DNA from: Metabacillus niabensis
GTDB taxonomy: Bacteria; Bacillota; Bacilli; Bacillales; Bacillaceae
Length of the DNA: 64,000 nt
Assembly (NCBI RefSeq): GCF_902829255.1
Contig: NZ_CADEPK010000002.1
Coordinates: forward strand, 1 to 64,000
Direction: 5' to 3'
Shown here: positions 56,307 through 64,000 of the stretch, piece after piece
Numbering within the stretch: position 1 is the stretch's first letter
How the letters are laid out: each line of letters starts with the position of its first letter
Notes under the pieces: model-generated
Database searches by the model: none
Told to the model about the DNA's origin: nothing
What the model saw: only the letters and a program-made list of their open reading frames with translations
Translations under genes and position numbers: made by a program

Positions 56307-56905
56307 CTTTTTTTCGCCTTAATAATAAAATAGCCTTTTTTCTTATCAACTACCTCTACCTCAGAGTATAACTCTTTTAATTTATCGATTGTTGACGGTG
56401 CCCCTTGTTTTTTCTGAATAACTATCCATAATTCCCCATCATTCACTAAATGATGATAGCTAGTTTCAAAAATTGCATGAACTACCTTTTTCCCAGCCCG
56501 GATAGGAGGATTTGTAATAATTGCTGCATATTGGCGTTTTTCATCTATATTAGAAAATAAGTTACTTTGAAATATTGTTACATTGTTTATAGAATTTTTT
56601 ACTGCATTATCCTTCGCTAACTCTACTGCTCTTTCATTTACATCAATCATATCAACATGTCTATTAAAATGTTTTGCAAGCGAGAGTCCTATCGGTCCAT
56701 ATCCGCAACCAACATCTAAAAAATTTCCATCAATTGTAGGCGGGATAAAGTTTTCAATCAAAATTCTCGAGCCAAAATCAACTTCATTTTTAGAAAATAC
56801 TCCTTTATCACTCTGAAAAGTAAAGTTGTATCCCTTTAATTCAAATTCCCATGTTTTCCGGTCACTTTCCACAGTAGGCTTTTCTGAATAATAGTGATCA
56901 CTCAT
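56303..56905 (-). CDS. ybxB: class I SAM methyltransferase YbxB (RsmC-like)
   Basis: 200 residues. SAM-binding LDVGCGYGPIGLSLA, and NPPIRAGK, the NPPY-like catalytic motif of small-domain 16S rRNA guanine-N2 methyltransferases (RsmC family). Start at the ATG after GAGGAGGA. Located between rplL and rpoB as in B. subtilis. The target RNA is not proven. Confidence 0.93.
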   Translation of the reverse strand: MSDHYYSEKPTVESDRKTWEFELKGYNFTFQSDKGVFSKNEVDFGSRILIENFIPPTIDGNFLDVGCGYGPIGLSLAKHFNRHVDMIDVNERAVELAKDNAVKNSINNVTIFQSNLFSNIDEKRQYAAIITNPPIRAGKKVVHAIFETSYHHLVNDGELWIVIQKKQGAPSTIDKLKELYSEVEVVDKKKGYFIIKAKKS

Positions 56906-56980
56906 CAATCGTTCCTCCTCTTTCAGGAGTTTATATTTTACTAACTTCTGTCAATTTATACATACAAAAATACATAAATA

Positions 56981-57008
56981 AAAAGTCCGCTAAAAAGCGG
57001 ACTTCTTT
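56981..57008 (-). terminator. rplL terminator
   Basis: AAGTCCGC, six-base loop, GCGGACTT, T-rich on the minus strand, 17 bp after rplL. Confidence 0.85.
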
Positions 57009-57024
57009 TATAAATGATTTTAAA

Positions 57025-57387
57025 TTACTTAACTTCTACAGAAGCGCCTACTTCTTCAAGTTTAGCTTTTAATTCTTCAGCTTCTTCTTTAGATACGCCT
57101 TCTTTAAGTGGCTTTGGAGCGTTGTCTACTAATTCTTTAGCTTCTTTTAAGCCAAGGCCAGTAGCTTCACGTACTACTTTGATAACTTTGATTTTTTGTC
57201 CGCCAGCACTTGCAAGTACTACGTCAAATTCAGTTTTCTCAGCAGCAGCTTCACCAGCAGCAGCACCAGCAACAGCTACAGGAGCTGCAGCAGTTACACC
57301 AAACTCTTCTTCAATTGCTTTAACTAAGTCGTTTAATTCTAAAACAGTCATATTTTTAACTGCTTCAATGATTTGTTCTTGAGTCAT
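57025..57387 (-). CDS. rplL: 50S ribosomal protein L7/L12
   Basis: 120 residues. Helical N-domain, Ala-rich hinge ([17 protein letters not shown], residues 35-52) and factor-binding C-domain ([20 protein letters not shown]). Recruits translational GTPases. 61 bp after rplJ. Confidence 0.98.
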   Translation of the reverse strand: MTQEQIIEAVKNMTVLELNDLVKAIEEEFGVTAAAPVAVAGAAAGEAAAEKTEFDVVLASAGGQKIKVIKVVREATGLGLKEAKELVDNAPKPLKEGVSKEEAEELKAKLEEVGASVEVK

Positions 57388-57448
57388 TATAATTTCCTCC
57401 TTGTTTTTCCTTTAATGGTATTAGATAGTTAACACTAAATTTGTTAAA

Positions 57449-57949
57449 TTAAGCACCTTGTTCTTCTTTTTGATCTGCAACTGCTTTAGTAGCAAGAGCA
57501 AAGTTACGGATTGGAGCTTGAAGAACGCTAAGCAACATAGAAAGTAAGCCTTCGCGTGATGGAAGTTCAGCAAGAGCTTTCACTTCTTCAACAGTAGCAA
57601 CATTACCTTCAATTACACCAGCTTTAATTTCAAGAGCTTCATGCTTTTTCGCGAAGTCATTAAGAATTTTAGCTGGAGCTACAACATCATCATTACTGAA
57701 TGCAATAGCATTTGGTCCTGTTAATGCATCGTTTAAGCCAGTAAGTTCAACTTGTTCTACAGCACGACGAGTCATTGTATTTTTGTATACTTTGAACTCA
57801 ATTCCTGCATCGCGTAATTGCTTACGAAGTTCTGTTACCTCACCTACTGTTAATCCACGATAATCTACAACGATAGTAGATTTGCTTTCACGGAATTTAG
57901 CAGCGATATCATCAACGATTTGTTTCTTTTGTTCGATAATTGCGCTCAT
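57449..57949 (-). CDS. rplJ: 50S ribosomal protein L10
   Basis: 166 residues from [20 protein letters not shown]; the long in-frame extension to 58078 is the regulatory leader. RNA-binding N-domain and C-terminal helix that carries L12 dimers. In B. subtilis the L10/L12 complex autoregulates through the leader. RBS AGGAGGTG. Confidence 0.98.
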   Translation of the reverse strand: MSAIIEQKKQIVDDIAAKFRESKSTIVVDYRGLTVGEVTELRKQLRDAGIEFKVYKNTMTRRAVEQVELTGLNDALTGPNAIAFSNDDVVAPAKILNDFAKKHEALEIKAGVIEGNVATVEEVKALAELPSREGLLSMLLSVLQAPIRNFALATKAVADQKEEQGA

Positions 57950-57963
57950 TGTTACACCTCCTG

Positions 57964-58135
57964 TAGTTTCATATGACACTAGTACCGTTCGGTGATGACT
58001 GCACGAGAAAACCTCCACGATAGACATGGAGGTTTGTAAATACAACAACAAGCATATATGCTTTATTCGTAAATACACCTCGGTAGGAAATTAAGCTAAT
58101 AATAGCACCTACTGTCTACGGTATAGCGATTATTT
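57964..58135 (-). ncRNA. L10 leader (autoregulatory mRNA leader)
   Basis: Between the promoter and rplJ. Contains GACAGTAGGTGC and TTTCCTACCGAGGTGTA, which pair and match the known Bacillus L10 leader, and a terminator-like hairpin AAACCTCCATG..CGTGGAGGTTTT at 58007-58035. The L10(L12)4 complex is expected to bind here and promote attenuation. Confidence 0.78.
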
Positions 58136-58153
58136 ATTTAAACAACATTGATA

Positions 58154-58182
58154 ATTATATAGAAACTACCAATCAAAGTCAA
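58154..58182 (-). promoter_or_regulatory. rplJ promoter (sigma-A)
   Basis: Minus strand TTGACT, 17-nt spacer, TATAAT, immediately after the rplA stop. Confidence 0.85.
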
Positions 58183-58188
58183 TAGTTA

Positions 58189-58887
58189 TTATTTTACAGC
58201 GAAGCTAGAAGCATCAACTTTTACTCCAGGCCCCATTGTAGAAGTAGCATTTACACTCTTCATGTAAGTACCTTTTGCAGCAGCTGGTTTCGCTTTTAAT
58301 AATGTTTCATAAACTGTTGTAAAGTTTTCAACTAATTTGCTATCTTCAAACGAAACCTTACCGATAGGAACATGGATGATTCCCGCTTTATCTAAACGGT
58401 ATTCAACTTTACCAGCTTTGATTTCATTAACAGCTTTTGTTACGTCAAATGTAACAGTTCCAGTTTTAGGGTTTGGCATTAAACCTTTTGGTCCTAATAC
58501 GCGACCTAATTTACCAACTTCACCCATCATGTCAGGTGTAGCAACGATTACATCAAATTCAAACCAACCTTGTTGAATTTTATTGATATAATCAGCATCG
58601 CCTACATAGTCAGCACCTGCAGCTTCTGCTTCTTTTGCTTTTTCACCTTTTGCAAATACTAATACACGTTGAGTTTTACCAGTACCATTCGGTAGAACGA
58701 CTGCTCCACGAATTTGTTGGTCAGCTTTCTTAGGGTCAACTCCTAAACGGAATGCCACTTCAACTGTTGCATCAAATTTTACGATGCTTGTTTTTTTAAC
58801 TAATTCTACTGCTTCTTGAACAGAATAGAATTTTGAACGATCTACAAGCTTAGCAGCTTCTGCTAACTTTTTACCTTTTTTAGCCAT
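58189..58887 (-). CDS. rplA: 50S ribosomal protein L1
   Basis: 232 residues from [20 protein letters not shown], with AAGGAGGAA before it; a 27-codon upstream extension is rejected. The signature [13 protein letters not shown] is present. Forms the mobile L1 stalk for E-site tRNA. 112 bp after rplK. Confidence 0.98.
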   Translation of the reverse strand: MAKKGKKLAEAAKLVDRSKFYSVQEAVELVKKTSIVKFDATVEVAFRLGVDPKKADQQIRGAVVLPNGTGKTQRVLVFAKGEKAKEAEAAGADYVGDADYINKIQQGWFEFDVIVATPDMMGEVGKLGRVLGPKGLMPNPKTGTVTFDVTKAVNEIKAGKVEYRLDKAGIIHVPIGKVSFEDSKLVENFTTVYETLLKAKPAAAKGTYMKSVNATSTMGPGVKVDASSFAVK

Positions 58888-58999
58888 TGTTTTTTCCTCC
58901 TTAGTGGTTTTAGCGGAATAACCTCCCACGAATAAAGGTTGCGAACTTGTTTTTAAGCAAACTCGCAACCCTAAAAAACATTCCTAAACTAACGAAACA

Positions 59000-59425
59000 T
59001 TAGTCTTCGATAACAATACCCATACTACGAGCAGTACCTTCAACCATACGCATAGCAGATTCAACGCTTGCTGCGTTTAAATCAGGCATTTTTGTTTCAG
59101 CGATTTCACGTACCTTGTCACGTTTAACTGTCGCTACTTTATTACGGTTTGGTTCACCAGAACCTGACTCAATACCAGCTGCCTTCTTAAGAAGAACTGC
59201 AGCAGGAGGAGTTTTTGTAATAAATGTAAATGAACGGTCCTCGAATACTGTGATTTCTACTGGAATGATTAAACCAGCTTGATCAGCTGTACGTGCGTTA
59301 AACTCTTTACAGAATCCCATGATATTAACACCAGCTTGACCTAATGCAGGACCAACTGGTGGTGCTGGATTAGCTTTTGCTGCAGGAATTTGTAATTTTA
59401 CAATTTTAATTACTTTTTTAGCCAC
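59000..59425 (-). CDS. rplK: 50S ribosomal protein L11
   Basis: 141 residues starting at GTG ([19 protein letters not shown]), with AAGGAGGTG at good spacing; the ATG 19 codons upstream is outside the family length. [13 protein letters not shown] is diagnostic. Needed for RelA activation and factor binding at the GTPase centre. Confidence 0.97.
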   Translation of the reverse strand: MAKKVIKIVKLQIPAAKANPAPPVGPALGQAGVNIMGFCKEFNARTADQAGLIIPVEITVFEDRSFTFITKTPPAAVLLKKAAGIESGSGEPNRNKVATVKRDKVREIAETKMPDLNAASVESAMRMVEGTARSMGIVIED

Positions 59426-59636
59426 GAGACACACCTCCTTAAGTCCGTGATGTGGTAATTGGGTTAAGACCCTCCCACTCATCTAAACCACTCTTGATAA
59501 GAATGGTAAAATCAGATATTCAGAAACTCATTTCGAGATTTGTTGAATACCATATTCGATTCAGAAATGAATTGTATTTCTGATCAGTTAAAAGCTTAAT
59601 GACATCTCAGATTTCTGAGACATACTGACCTATGAA
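59426..59636 (-). promoter_or_regulatory. structured leader of rplK
   Basis: Roughly 200-nt leader with stems TCTCAGAAATCTGAGA and TCAGAAATacaattCATTTCTGA-like pairs and a GGTTTAGATGAGTGGGAGGG block close to the RBS. Probably an L11/L1-responsive leader; not verified. Confidence 0.5.
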
Positions 59637-59665
59637 ATTCTACCACTTTTAACTTTTGATTTCAA
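59637..59665 (-). promoter_or_regulatory. rplK promoter (sigma-A)
   Basis: Minus strand TTGAAA, 17-nt spacer, TAGAAT, just downstream of the nusG stop. Confidence 0.75.
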
Positions 59666-59676
59666 GTTTTTTTAGA

Positions 59677-60210
59677 TTATAATTTACTTACCTGTGAAAA
59701 GTCCAGCTCAACAGGTGTTTCTCTTCCAAACATATTAACAAGCACTTTTAATTTATTTTTATCGTGATCAATTTCCTCAATGGAACCAGTGAAATTCGCA
59801 AAAGGCCCCTCTGTAACTTTTACAGTTTCGTTTAATTCAAAGTCAATCTCTACACGACGCTCATCCATACCCATTCGTTTTAAAATAAAATTCACTTCAT
59901 CCGGAAGTAATGGAGTCGGCTTTGATCCATGCCCTGCTGAACCAACAAACCCAGTAACACCTGGTGTATTTCGCACGACATACCAAGAGTCATCTGTCAT
60001 TACAATCTCAACTAACACATAGCCTGGGAATACTTTCTTTTTCATTACCTTTTTCTTGCCATCTTTAAATTCTGTTTCTTCTTCTTCAGGAACAACAACT
60101 CGGAAGATTTTATCTTCCATTCCCATTGATTCAACACGCTTCTCAAGGTTTGCTTTTACCTTGTTTTCATAACCTGAATATGTGTGTACTACATACCAAT
60201 TCTTTTCCAT
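59677..60210 (-). CDS. nusG: transcription factor NusG
   Basis: 177 residues from MEKNWYVVHTYSGYENKVKA. NGN domain then a KOW domain (KVTEGPFANFTGSIEEIDHD). In Bacillus NusG stimulates sequence-specific pausing and supports antitermination. The upstream in-frame extension to 60282 is not family sequence. The RBS is weak (GAAGGA some 18 bases before ATG, within a GGACAAGTTGTCC palindrome), which might limit translation. Confidence 0.96.
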   Translation of the reverse strand: MEKNWYVVHTYSGYENKVKANLEKRVESMGMEDKIFRVVVPEEEETEFKDGKKKVMKKKVFPGYVLVEIVMTDDSWYVVRNTPGVTGFVGSAGHGSKPTPLLPDEVNFILKRMGMDERRVEIDFELNETVKVTEGPFANFTGSIEEIDHDKNKLKVLVNMFGRETPVELDFSQVSKL

Positions 60211-60613
60211 AGTTTCAGGACAACTTGTCCTTCCCTCCCCACAAATAATGTAGTTCAATCTCCTTGTGGTGTTCGATACCATTCCCTACTGATGAAAACA
60301 TCATTCATTCCACAACGTCATTCATATAGGATTAGCTCATTCGCAATCAAGATCCTCCCCTTGTTTATAGGGCATATCTAATTACATGCTTTTAATGCAA
60401 CATAACACCGAAGAATATTTCCTTTTTCTCTAAAGTTCATTTCAAGATGTTTCCCTTATAACCTAACTATTTAAAAACATATATACTAGTTTAAGTGGTT
60501 CTAATCCCTAGTTAGATAGAACAGCTGTTCAAAATTTTTTTGAACAATGAAAAAACCCGTTTAACGGGTTTCGCAGACAAAGATTAATATTTCTATTATA
60601 GCACGATTTTCCA
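60211..60613. other. 403-bp secE-nusG spacer
   Basis: Unusually long for these neighbours. It contains an intrinsic terminator (60551-60572), so nusG probably has its own promoter here; I could not choose one with confidence. No coding frame is supported. Confidence 0.55.
60551..60572 (-). terminator. terminator between secE and nusG
   Basis: AAACCCGTTAAACGGGTTTT followed by TT on the minus strand, 42 bp after secE. Short but perfect stem with a T run. Confidence 0.8.
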
Positions 60614-60799
60614 TTAGTTATTCAAAATTAAACGAATTAATGAAGAAATTCCTAAATCAATTACTGCAAAGAAAACCGTAACAAATGCAACTGTAGTTAC
60701 AACAGTTATTGTGTACTTAGTTAGTTCTTTACCTTTTGGCCAACTAACTTTTTTCATTTCGCGTGATACATTTTGAAAAAAATTAACTAAACGTTGCAT
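60614..60799 (-). CDS. secE: preprotein translocase subunit SecE
   Basis: 61 residues. Amphipathic N-terminal helix (NFFQNVSREMKKVSWPKGKE) and a single membrane segment. Clamps SecY. Followed by a terminator instead of running directly into nusG. Confidence 0.97.
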   Translation of the reverse strand: MQRLVNFFQNVSREMKKVSWPKGKELTKYTITVVTTVAFVTVFFAVIDLGISSLIRLILNN

Positions 60800-60901
60800 G
60801 AATGTTACCTCCAGGAATAATAGGGAAACTTAGCAATTCATTCTTAAAGCACCTTGTCCAACACTAAGGTATGCAAAAATAAGATGTAAGAAATATAAGG
60901 A

Positions 60902-61051
60902 CTATTTTGTTTCACGGTGGCTCGTATGCGAATTGCAAACCTTACAAAACTTCTTTATTTCTAATCGGTCATTTGAACTGACCGTATTTTTCATGGTAGT
61001 ATAATTTCGACTTCCGCATGATGTACATGATAATGTTACTTTTTTCCGCAC
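60902..61051 (-). CDS. rpmG: 50S ribosomal protein L33, zinc form
   Basis: 49 residues found by translating the gap between secE and sigH. Begins at GTG ([20 protein letters not shown]) and ends in [15 protein letters not shown]; two CxxC pairs form the zinc ribbon. B. subtilis has rpmGB at this place. Often missed because of the GTG start and length. Confidence 0.94.
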   Translation of the reverse strand: MRKKVTLSCTSCGSRNYTTMKNTVSSNDRLEIKKFCKVCNSHTSHRETK

Positions 61052-61180
61052 TTCCGTCACCTACTATTTGCGTATAGATTCTCTAAAAATGTAACATAGT
61101 GTCGTTTCTTCGTCAATAAACGATAAAACTTGAACGGAAGCATTATTTTCTCACAATAGCAATCGTTAGTACCTTTATAA

Positions 61181-61837
61181 CTAAAGGCTAATTTCTCTTA
61201 GCTCTAAATAGCGCTCGAGTTTTCTTTTCACTCGTTGTAGCGCATTATCTATTGACTTAACATGTCTATTTAATTCTTCTGAAATTTCATGATAAGAACG
61301 GCCATCAAGATATAGTACGAGGACTTTACGTTCTAAATCACTTAACAGCTCTCCCATCTTCACTTCAATATCATCAAATTCCTCTTGGTTAATGATTAAT
61401 TCCTCTGGGTCCATGACTTTTGCACCAGAAATAACATCCATCAACGTCCGATCAGATTCTTCATCATAAATAGGCTTGTCCAATGATACATATGAATTAA
61501 GAGGTATATGTTTTTGCCGAGTTGCTGTTTTAATTGCAGTTATTATCTGTCTCGTGATGCACAATTCCGCAAACGCTTTAAACGATGTGAGTTTATCCTC
61601 TTTGAAGTCACGAATCGCTTTGTATAAACCAATCATACCTTCTTGAACAATATCCTCTCGGTCAGCGCCTATTAAAAAATACGACCTAGCCTTTGCTCGT
61701 ACAAAATTTCGATATTTTGAAATTAAATAGTCAAGTGCTTCACTTTGTCCATTATGTACGAGTTCAACCACTTGTTCATCTTCCAAAATCACAAACTCTT
61801 CTTTGTTGACCTTACCCTTGTTGATTGGTGAATTCAA
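61181..61837 (-). CDS. sigH: RNA polymerase sigma-H (sporulation/stationary phase)
   Basis: 218 residues, exactly the B. subtilis length, when started at TTG (NSPINKGKVNKEEF) behind GGGGGG; the open frame extends 51 codons further without conservation. Region 2 YFLIGADREDIVQEGMIGLY, region 4 LDGRSYHEISEELNRHVKSI. Directs early sporulation, competence and stationary-phase genes. Follows rae1. Confidence 0.97.
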   Translation of the reverse strand: MNSPINKGKVNKEEFVILEDEQVVELVHNGQSEALDYLISKYRNFVRAKARSYFLIGADREDIVQEGMIGLYKAIRDFKEDKLTSFKAFAELCITRQIITAIKTATRQKHIPLNSYVSLDKPIYDEESDRTLMDVISGAKVMDPEELIINQEEFDDIEVKMGELLSDLERKVLVLYLDGRSYHEISEELNRHVKSIDNALQRVKRKLERYLELREISL

Positions 61838-61907
61838 GCCGATCCCCCCGACCGTACACAAGATAACAATATTATACAGTATATATTTTGAAAGCGTCAA
61901 CCAACTA

Positions 61908-62414
61908 TCAGTTACCCCTACGCCACTTTTCCAGCTTTTCCAAGACATCATCTGGCAAGAAAATTTTTGAAACTGGCTTTTTCTCCTCAATCTTCTTTAC
62001 TTTATGCTGTATACGCCCTTCAATCGATTCCATTTCATTTAACAGCTCTCTCGCTGATTTCCGAAGCGCGCCTTGTCCAAAAATTGCCCATTGCTCTGTA
62101 AAATCCGAAGTAGCAACATGTACTTGGGTTTTTATGTTATTTAATGAGATAGCTAGCTTTTCTATACGTTCATCAGCAGTTTCATTTTCTCTAGTATAAA
62201 TAACTTCTACACGATAATTTTTTTGTTTTTTTTCTATCCCTTTTACTTGATGGGCATCAAAAACAACAATGACTCGATAACCAGTGTATGCTTGATATTC
62301 AGCCATTTTTTCAATTAGACGATCTCTTGCTTCAGATAGATTACTTTTCTTCAGCTGCTGCAGGTCAGGCCATGCCCCAATGATGTTATATCCATCGACT
62401 AGTAGGATATCCAT
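61908..62414 (-). CDS. rae1: ribosome-dependent endoribonuclease Rae1 (YacP)
   Basis: 168 residues, NYN/PIN-like domain: MDILLVDGYNIIGAWPDLQQ, VVFDAHQ and ATSDFTEQWAIFGQGA carry the acidic residues. In B. subtilis Rae1 enters the A site and cleaves mRNA in a translation-dependent way. 5 bp after rlmB. Confidence 0.95.
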   Translation of the reverse strand: MDILLVDGYNIIGAWPDLQQLKKSNLSEARDRLIEKMAEYQAYTGYRVIVVFDAHQVKGIEKKQKNYRVEVIYTRENETADERIEKLAISLNNIKTQVHVATSDFTEQWAIFGQGALRKSARELLNEMESIEGRIQHKVKKIEEKKPVSKIFLPDDVLEKLEKWRRGN

Positions 62415-62419
62415 AAAAA

Positions 62420-63163
62420 CTACTCCCCTAGTGGGTGTCGCTTTCGGTATACCTCATACATTAAAAGGCTAGCAGCCACCGATGCATTCAGTGATGTAAC
62501 ATGCCCAACCATAGGCATTTTAATGAGAAAGTCACATTTTTCCTTAATTAGTCTTCCAATTCCTTTGCCTTCACTTCCAATAATAAGTGCTAACGGCATT
62601 TTCCCATCTAGGTTTCGGTAGTCATCTGCTCCCTTAGCATCTGTTCCAACGATCCAAACGCCACGTTCCTTTAATTCCTCGATTGTTCTAGCTAAGTTCG
62701 TTACACGAGCAACTGGAATATATTCGATTGCACCAGTAGATGCTTTCGCAACTGTTGCTGTTAATCCCACTGATCTTCTTTTTGGAATAATAATTCCATG
62801 CGCACCAACGGCATCAGCTGTTCTCATGATTGAGCCTAAATTATGTGGATCTTCTAATTCATCAAGAAGCAATATAAACGGTGCTTCTCCCTTTTTTTCC
62901 GCTGCTGCTAAAATATCGTCAACATGAACATATTCATACGCTGCAACCTGTGCTACAACGCCTTGATGATTTCCTTCAACCATTTGGTCAATCTTTTTTT
63001 TCGGGACAAAATTAATGGTAATGCCTCTTTCCTTTGCAAGCTTCGTTATTTGCTGAGCTTGTCCCTTTAATGAATTTTCAGCAACCCATATCTTATTAAT
63101 ATCTCTGGAGGATTTTAACACTTCTATAACAGGATTTCTCCCAATAATATAATCTTGTTCCAT
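62420..63163 (-). CDS. rlmB: 23S rRNA (guanosine-2'-O)-methyltransferase RlmB
   Basis: 247 residues, SpoU/TrmH type. Substrate-binding N-domain, then LLLDELEDPHNLGSIMRTAD, LIIGSEGKGIGRLI and MVGHVTSLNASVAASLLMYE, the knot motifs. Predicted to methylate G2251-type position of 23S rRNA. Between mrnC and rae1. Confidence 0.95.
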   Translation of the reverse strand: MEQDYIIGRNPVIEVLKSSRDINKIWVAENSLKGQAQQITKLAKERGITINFVPKKKIDQMVEGNHQGVVAQVAAYEYVHVDDILAAAEKKGEAPFILLLDELEDPHNLGSIMRTADAVGAHGIIIPKRRSVGLTATVAKASTGAIEYIPVARVTNLARTIEELKERGVWIVGTDAKGADDYRNLDGKMPLALIIGSEGKGIGRLIKEKCDFLIKMPMVGHVTSLNASVAASLLMYEVYRKRHPLGE

Positions 63164-63180
63164 TAGCCCTCCTCCTTTCC

Positions 63181-63588
63181 TTATGCTTTAATGAATTGAA
63201 GAGCGAGTTGGATAATTTCTTCTAGACGTTGATGTCTTTTTTCTAAATATAGATATCCAATAAGCGCTTCAAAGGCAGTGCTATATCTGTATGTTTGGAC
63301 ATCGGTGTTTTTTGGTACTGTTCCTGACTTCGCATTTCTCCCGCGCCTAATGACCGCTTCCTCTTCTTCAGAAAATATGCCTTGTGTTGACAGATGATGT
63401 AAGATGCTAGCTTGAGCTTTAGCAGAAACATATTTTTTTGCTAAATTATGAAGCTGGTTTGGACGAACGTTCCCACTTGCAAGGAGATGATGCCTAACAT
63501 AGATCTCATAAACAGCATCGCCAATATACGCTAAGGCTAAGCTATTTAATAGCTTTGAATCTTTAATTTGTTCTAAATCTAAAAACAT
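63181..63588 (-). CDS. mrnC: mini-ribonuclease III
   Basis: 135 residues: RNase III catalytic domain only, with [20 protein letters not shown] and [20 protein letters not shown]; no dsRNA-binding domain. In B. subtilis it trims 23S rRNA ends using L3. 17 bp before rlmB. Confidence 0.96.
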   Translation of the reverse strand: MFLDLEQIKDSKLLNSLALAYIGDAVYEIYVRHHLLASGNVRPNQLHNLAKKYVSAKAQASILHHLSTQGIFSEEEEAVIRRGRNAKSGTVPKNTDVQTYRYSTAFEALIGYLYLEKRHQRLEEIIQLALQFIKA

Positions 63589-63730
63589 TTAGTTCCTCTT
63601 TTCTTTTAAAGCCTTGACAAGCATATCGAACATTTCAACAACTAATCAAGTGCCCGAAATGCTTGCCATCCAAGTATATGGACTTTAGTTTCTATTTCCT
63701 TTATACCCTAATGGAGCAAAAAGTAATCCA

Positions 63731-64000
63731 TTACCCCCGCTTCCATCTTGTACCCTGTGGAGTATCTTCTAGGATAATGTTCATTTCCTTCAATTTTTCA
63801 CGAATTTCATCAGCTAATGCGAAGTTGCGATCCTTTCTCGCTTGAATTCGTTGATTAATTAATTCATCGATTTCGGCATCTAAAAGCTCTACCTGTGCAA
63901 ATTTAACACCTAGTACTTCTCCCAATTGGTCAAATACATCAAGAAATGTCTGTATCACCTTTTCAGACGTATTTTGCTCCTCTAAATAGTAATTAGCATG
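63731..64000 (-). CDS. cysS: cysteinyl-tRNA synthetase, 3' part (partial)
   Basis: The last about 89 codons of CysS run off the right edge. The stretch [20 protein letters not shown] to the conserved [20 protein letters not shown] and [12 protein letters not shown] matches the anticodon-stem domain and end of CysS. Followed by mrnC, as in B. subtilis. Confidence 0.95.
   Translation of the reverse strand, partial: HANYYLEEQNTSEKVIQTFLDVFDQLGEVLGVKFAQVELLDAEIDELINQRIQARKDRNFALADEIREKLKEMNIILEDTPQGTRWKRG

Noticed and set aside
60523..60534. GAACAGCTGTTC as a LexA (SOS) box
   Set aside because: It has the GAACN4GTTC core but lacks flanking consensus bases and sits far from any start codon; no damage gene is nearby.

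Overview
The window comes from a low-GC, endospore-forming Firmicute of the Bacillaceae. Three things show this: the gene order (rRNA operon, pdaB, kbaA, gerD, salA, cwlD, ybaK ... rpsI, rplM, truA, ecf, the S10/spc/alpha cluster, tuf, fusA, rpsG, rpsL, rpoC, rpoB, rplL, rplJ, rplA, rplK, nusG, secE, rpmG, sigH, rae1, rlmB, mrnC, cysS) follows the early chromosome of Bacillus subtilis; the sporulation genes pdaB, gerD, cwlD, kbaA and sigH are present; and ribosome binding sites are strong AAGGAGG-type sequences. I cannot assign a species from sequence alone. Almost all core genes lie on the minus strand, so the core reads from the right end (cysS) toward the left end (5' end of a 16S rRNA gene).

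Layout. 1-300: 5' end of 16S rRNA with boxA-like leader and two rrn promoters. 300-5200: sporulation and germination genes. 5300-16600: accessory metabolism, namely a SulP transporter, a ketodeoxygluconate/uronate module (IclR regulator, kdgK, kdgT, kduI), and a fructose-type PTS operon of unknown sugar with a split PRD regulator and a sugar-phosphate epimerase. 16600-17320: a degraded strip with hairpins, a tyrosine recombinase remnant and a copy of the rpsI 3' end. 17324-23277: a thiazole/oxazole-modified peptide (TOMM) cluster of precursor, ThiF/E1-like protein, fused E1-like/YcaO cyclodehydratase and SagB dehydrogenase. 23800-63588: the conserved translation, transcription and secretion core. 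63731-64000: 3' part of cysS.

The most interesting region is the TOMM island. Its precursor carries a core of nine consecutive Cys-Phe-(Ser/Asn/Arg) triplets followed by a Gly-rich tail, 14 Cys in all, and should be processed to a polythiazole peptide of the heterocycloanthracin/sonorensin type. The cluster sits exactly between two near-perfect direct repeats of 109 bp (17209-17317 and 23748-23856). Each repeat contains the last codons of rpsI plus its terminator, and a tyrosine recombinase C-terminal fragment lies just outside the left copy. This looks like a mobile island inserted at the 3' end of a ribosomal protein gene. I see no exporter or immunity gene in it.

Several start codons were moved from the longest open frame to the one supported by a ribosome binding site and family length (TTG for sigH, rpoB, rpoC and the YcaO gene; GTG for rplK, rpmG, kdgK, kbaA and the TOMM precursor). 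Small genes rpmJ and rpmG were found by translating the intergenic DNA. A decayed ybzG, Bacillaceae-type palindromic repeats and an IS-end-like palindrome are proposed with lower confidence. All similarity statements come from recognition, not from a search.
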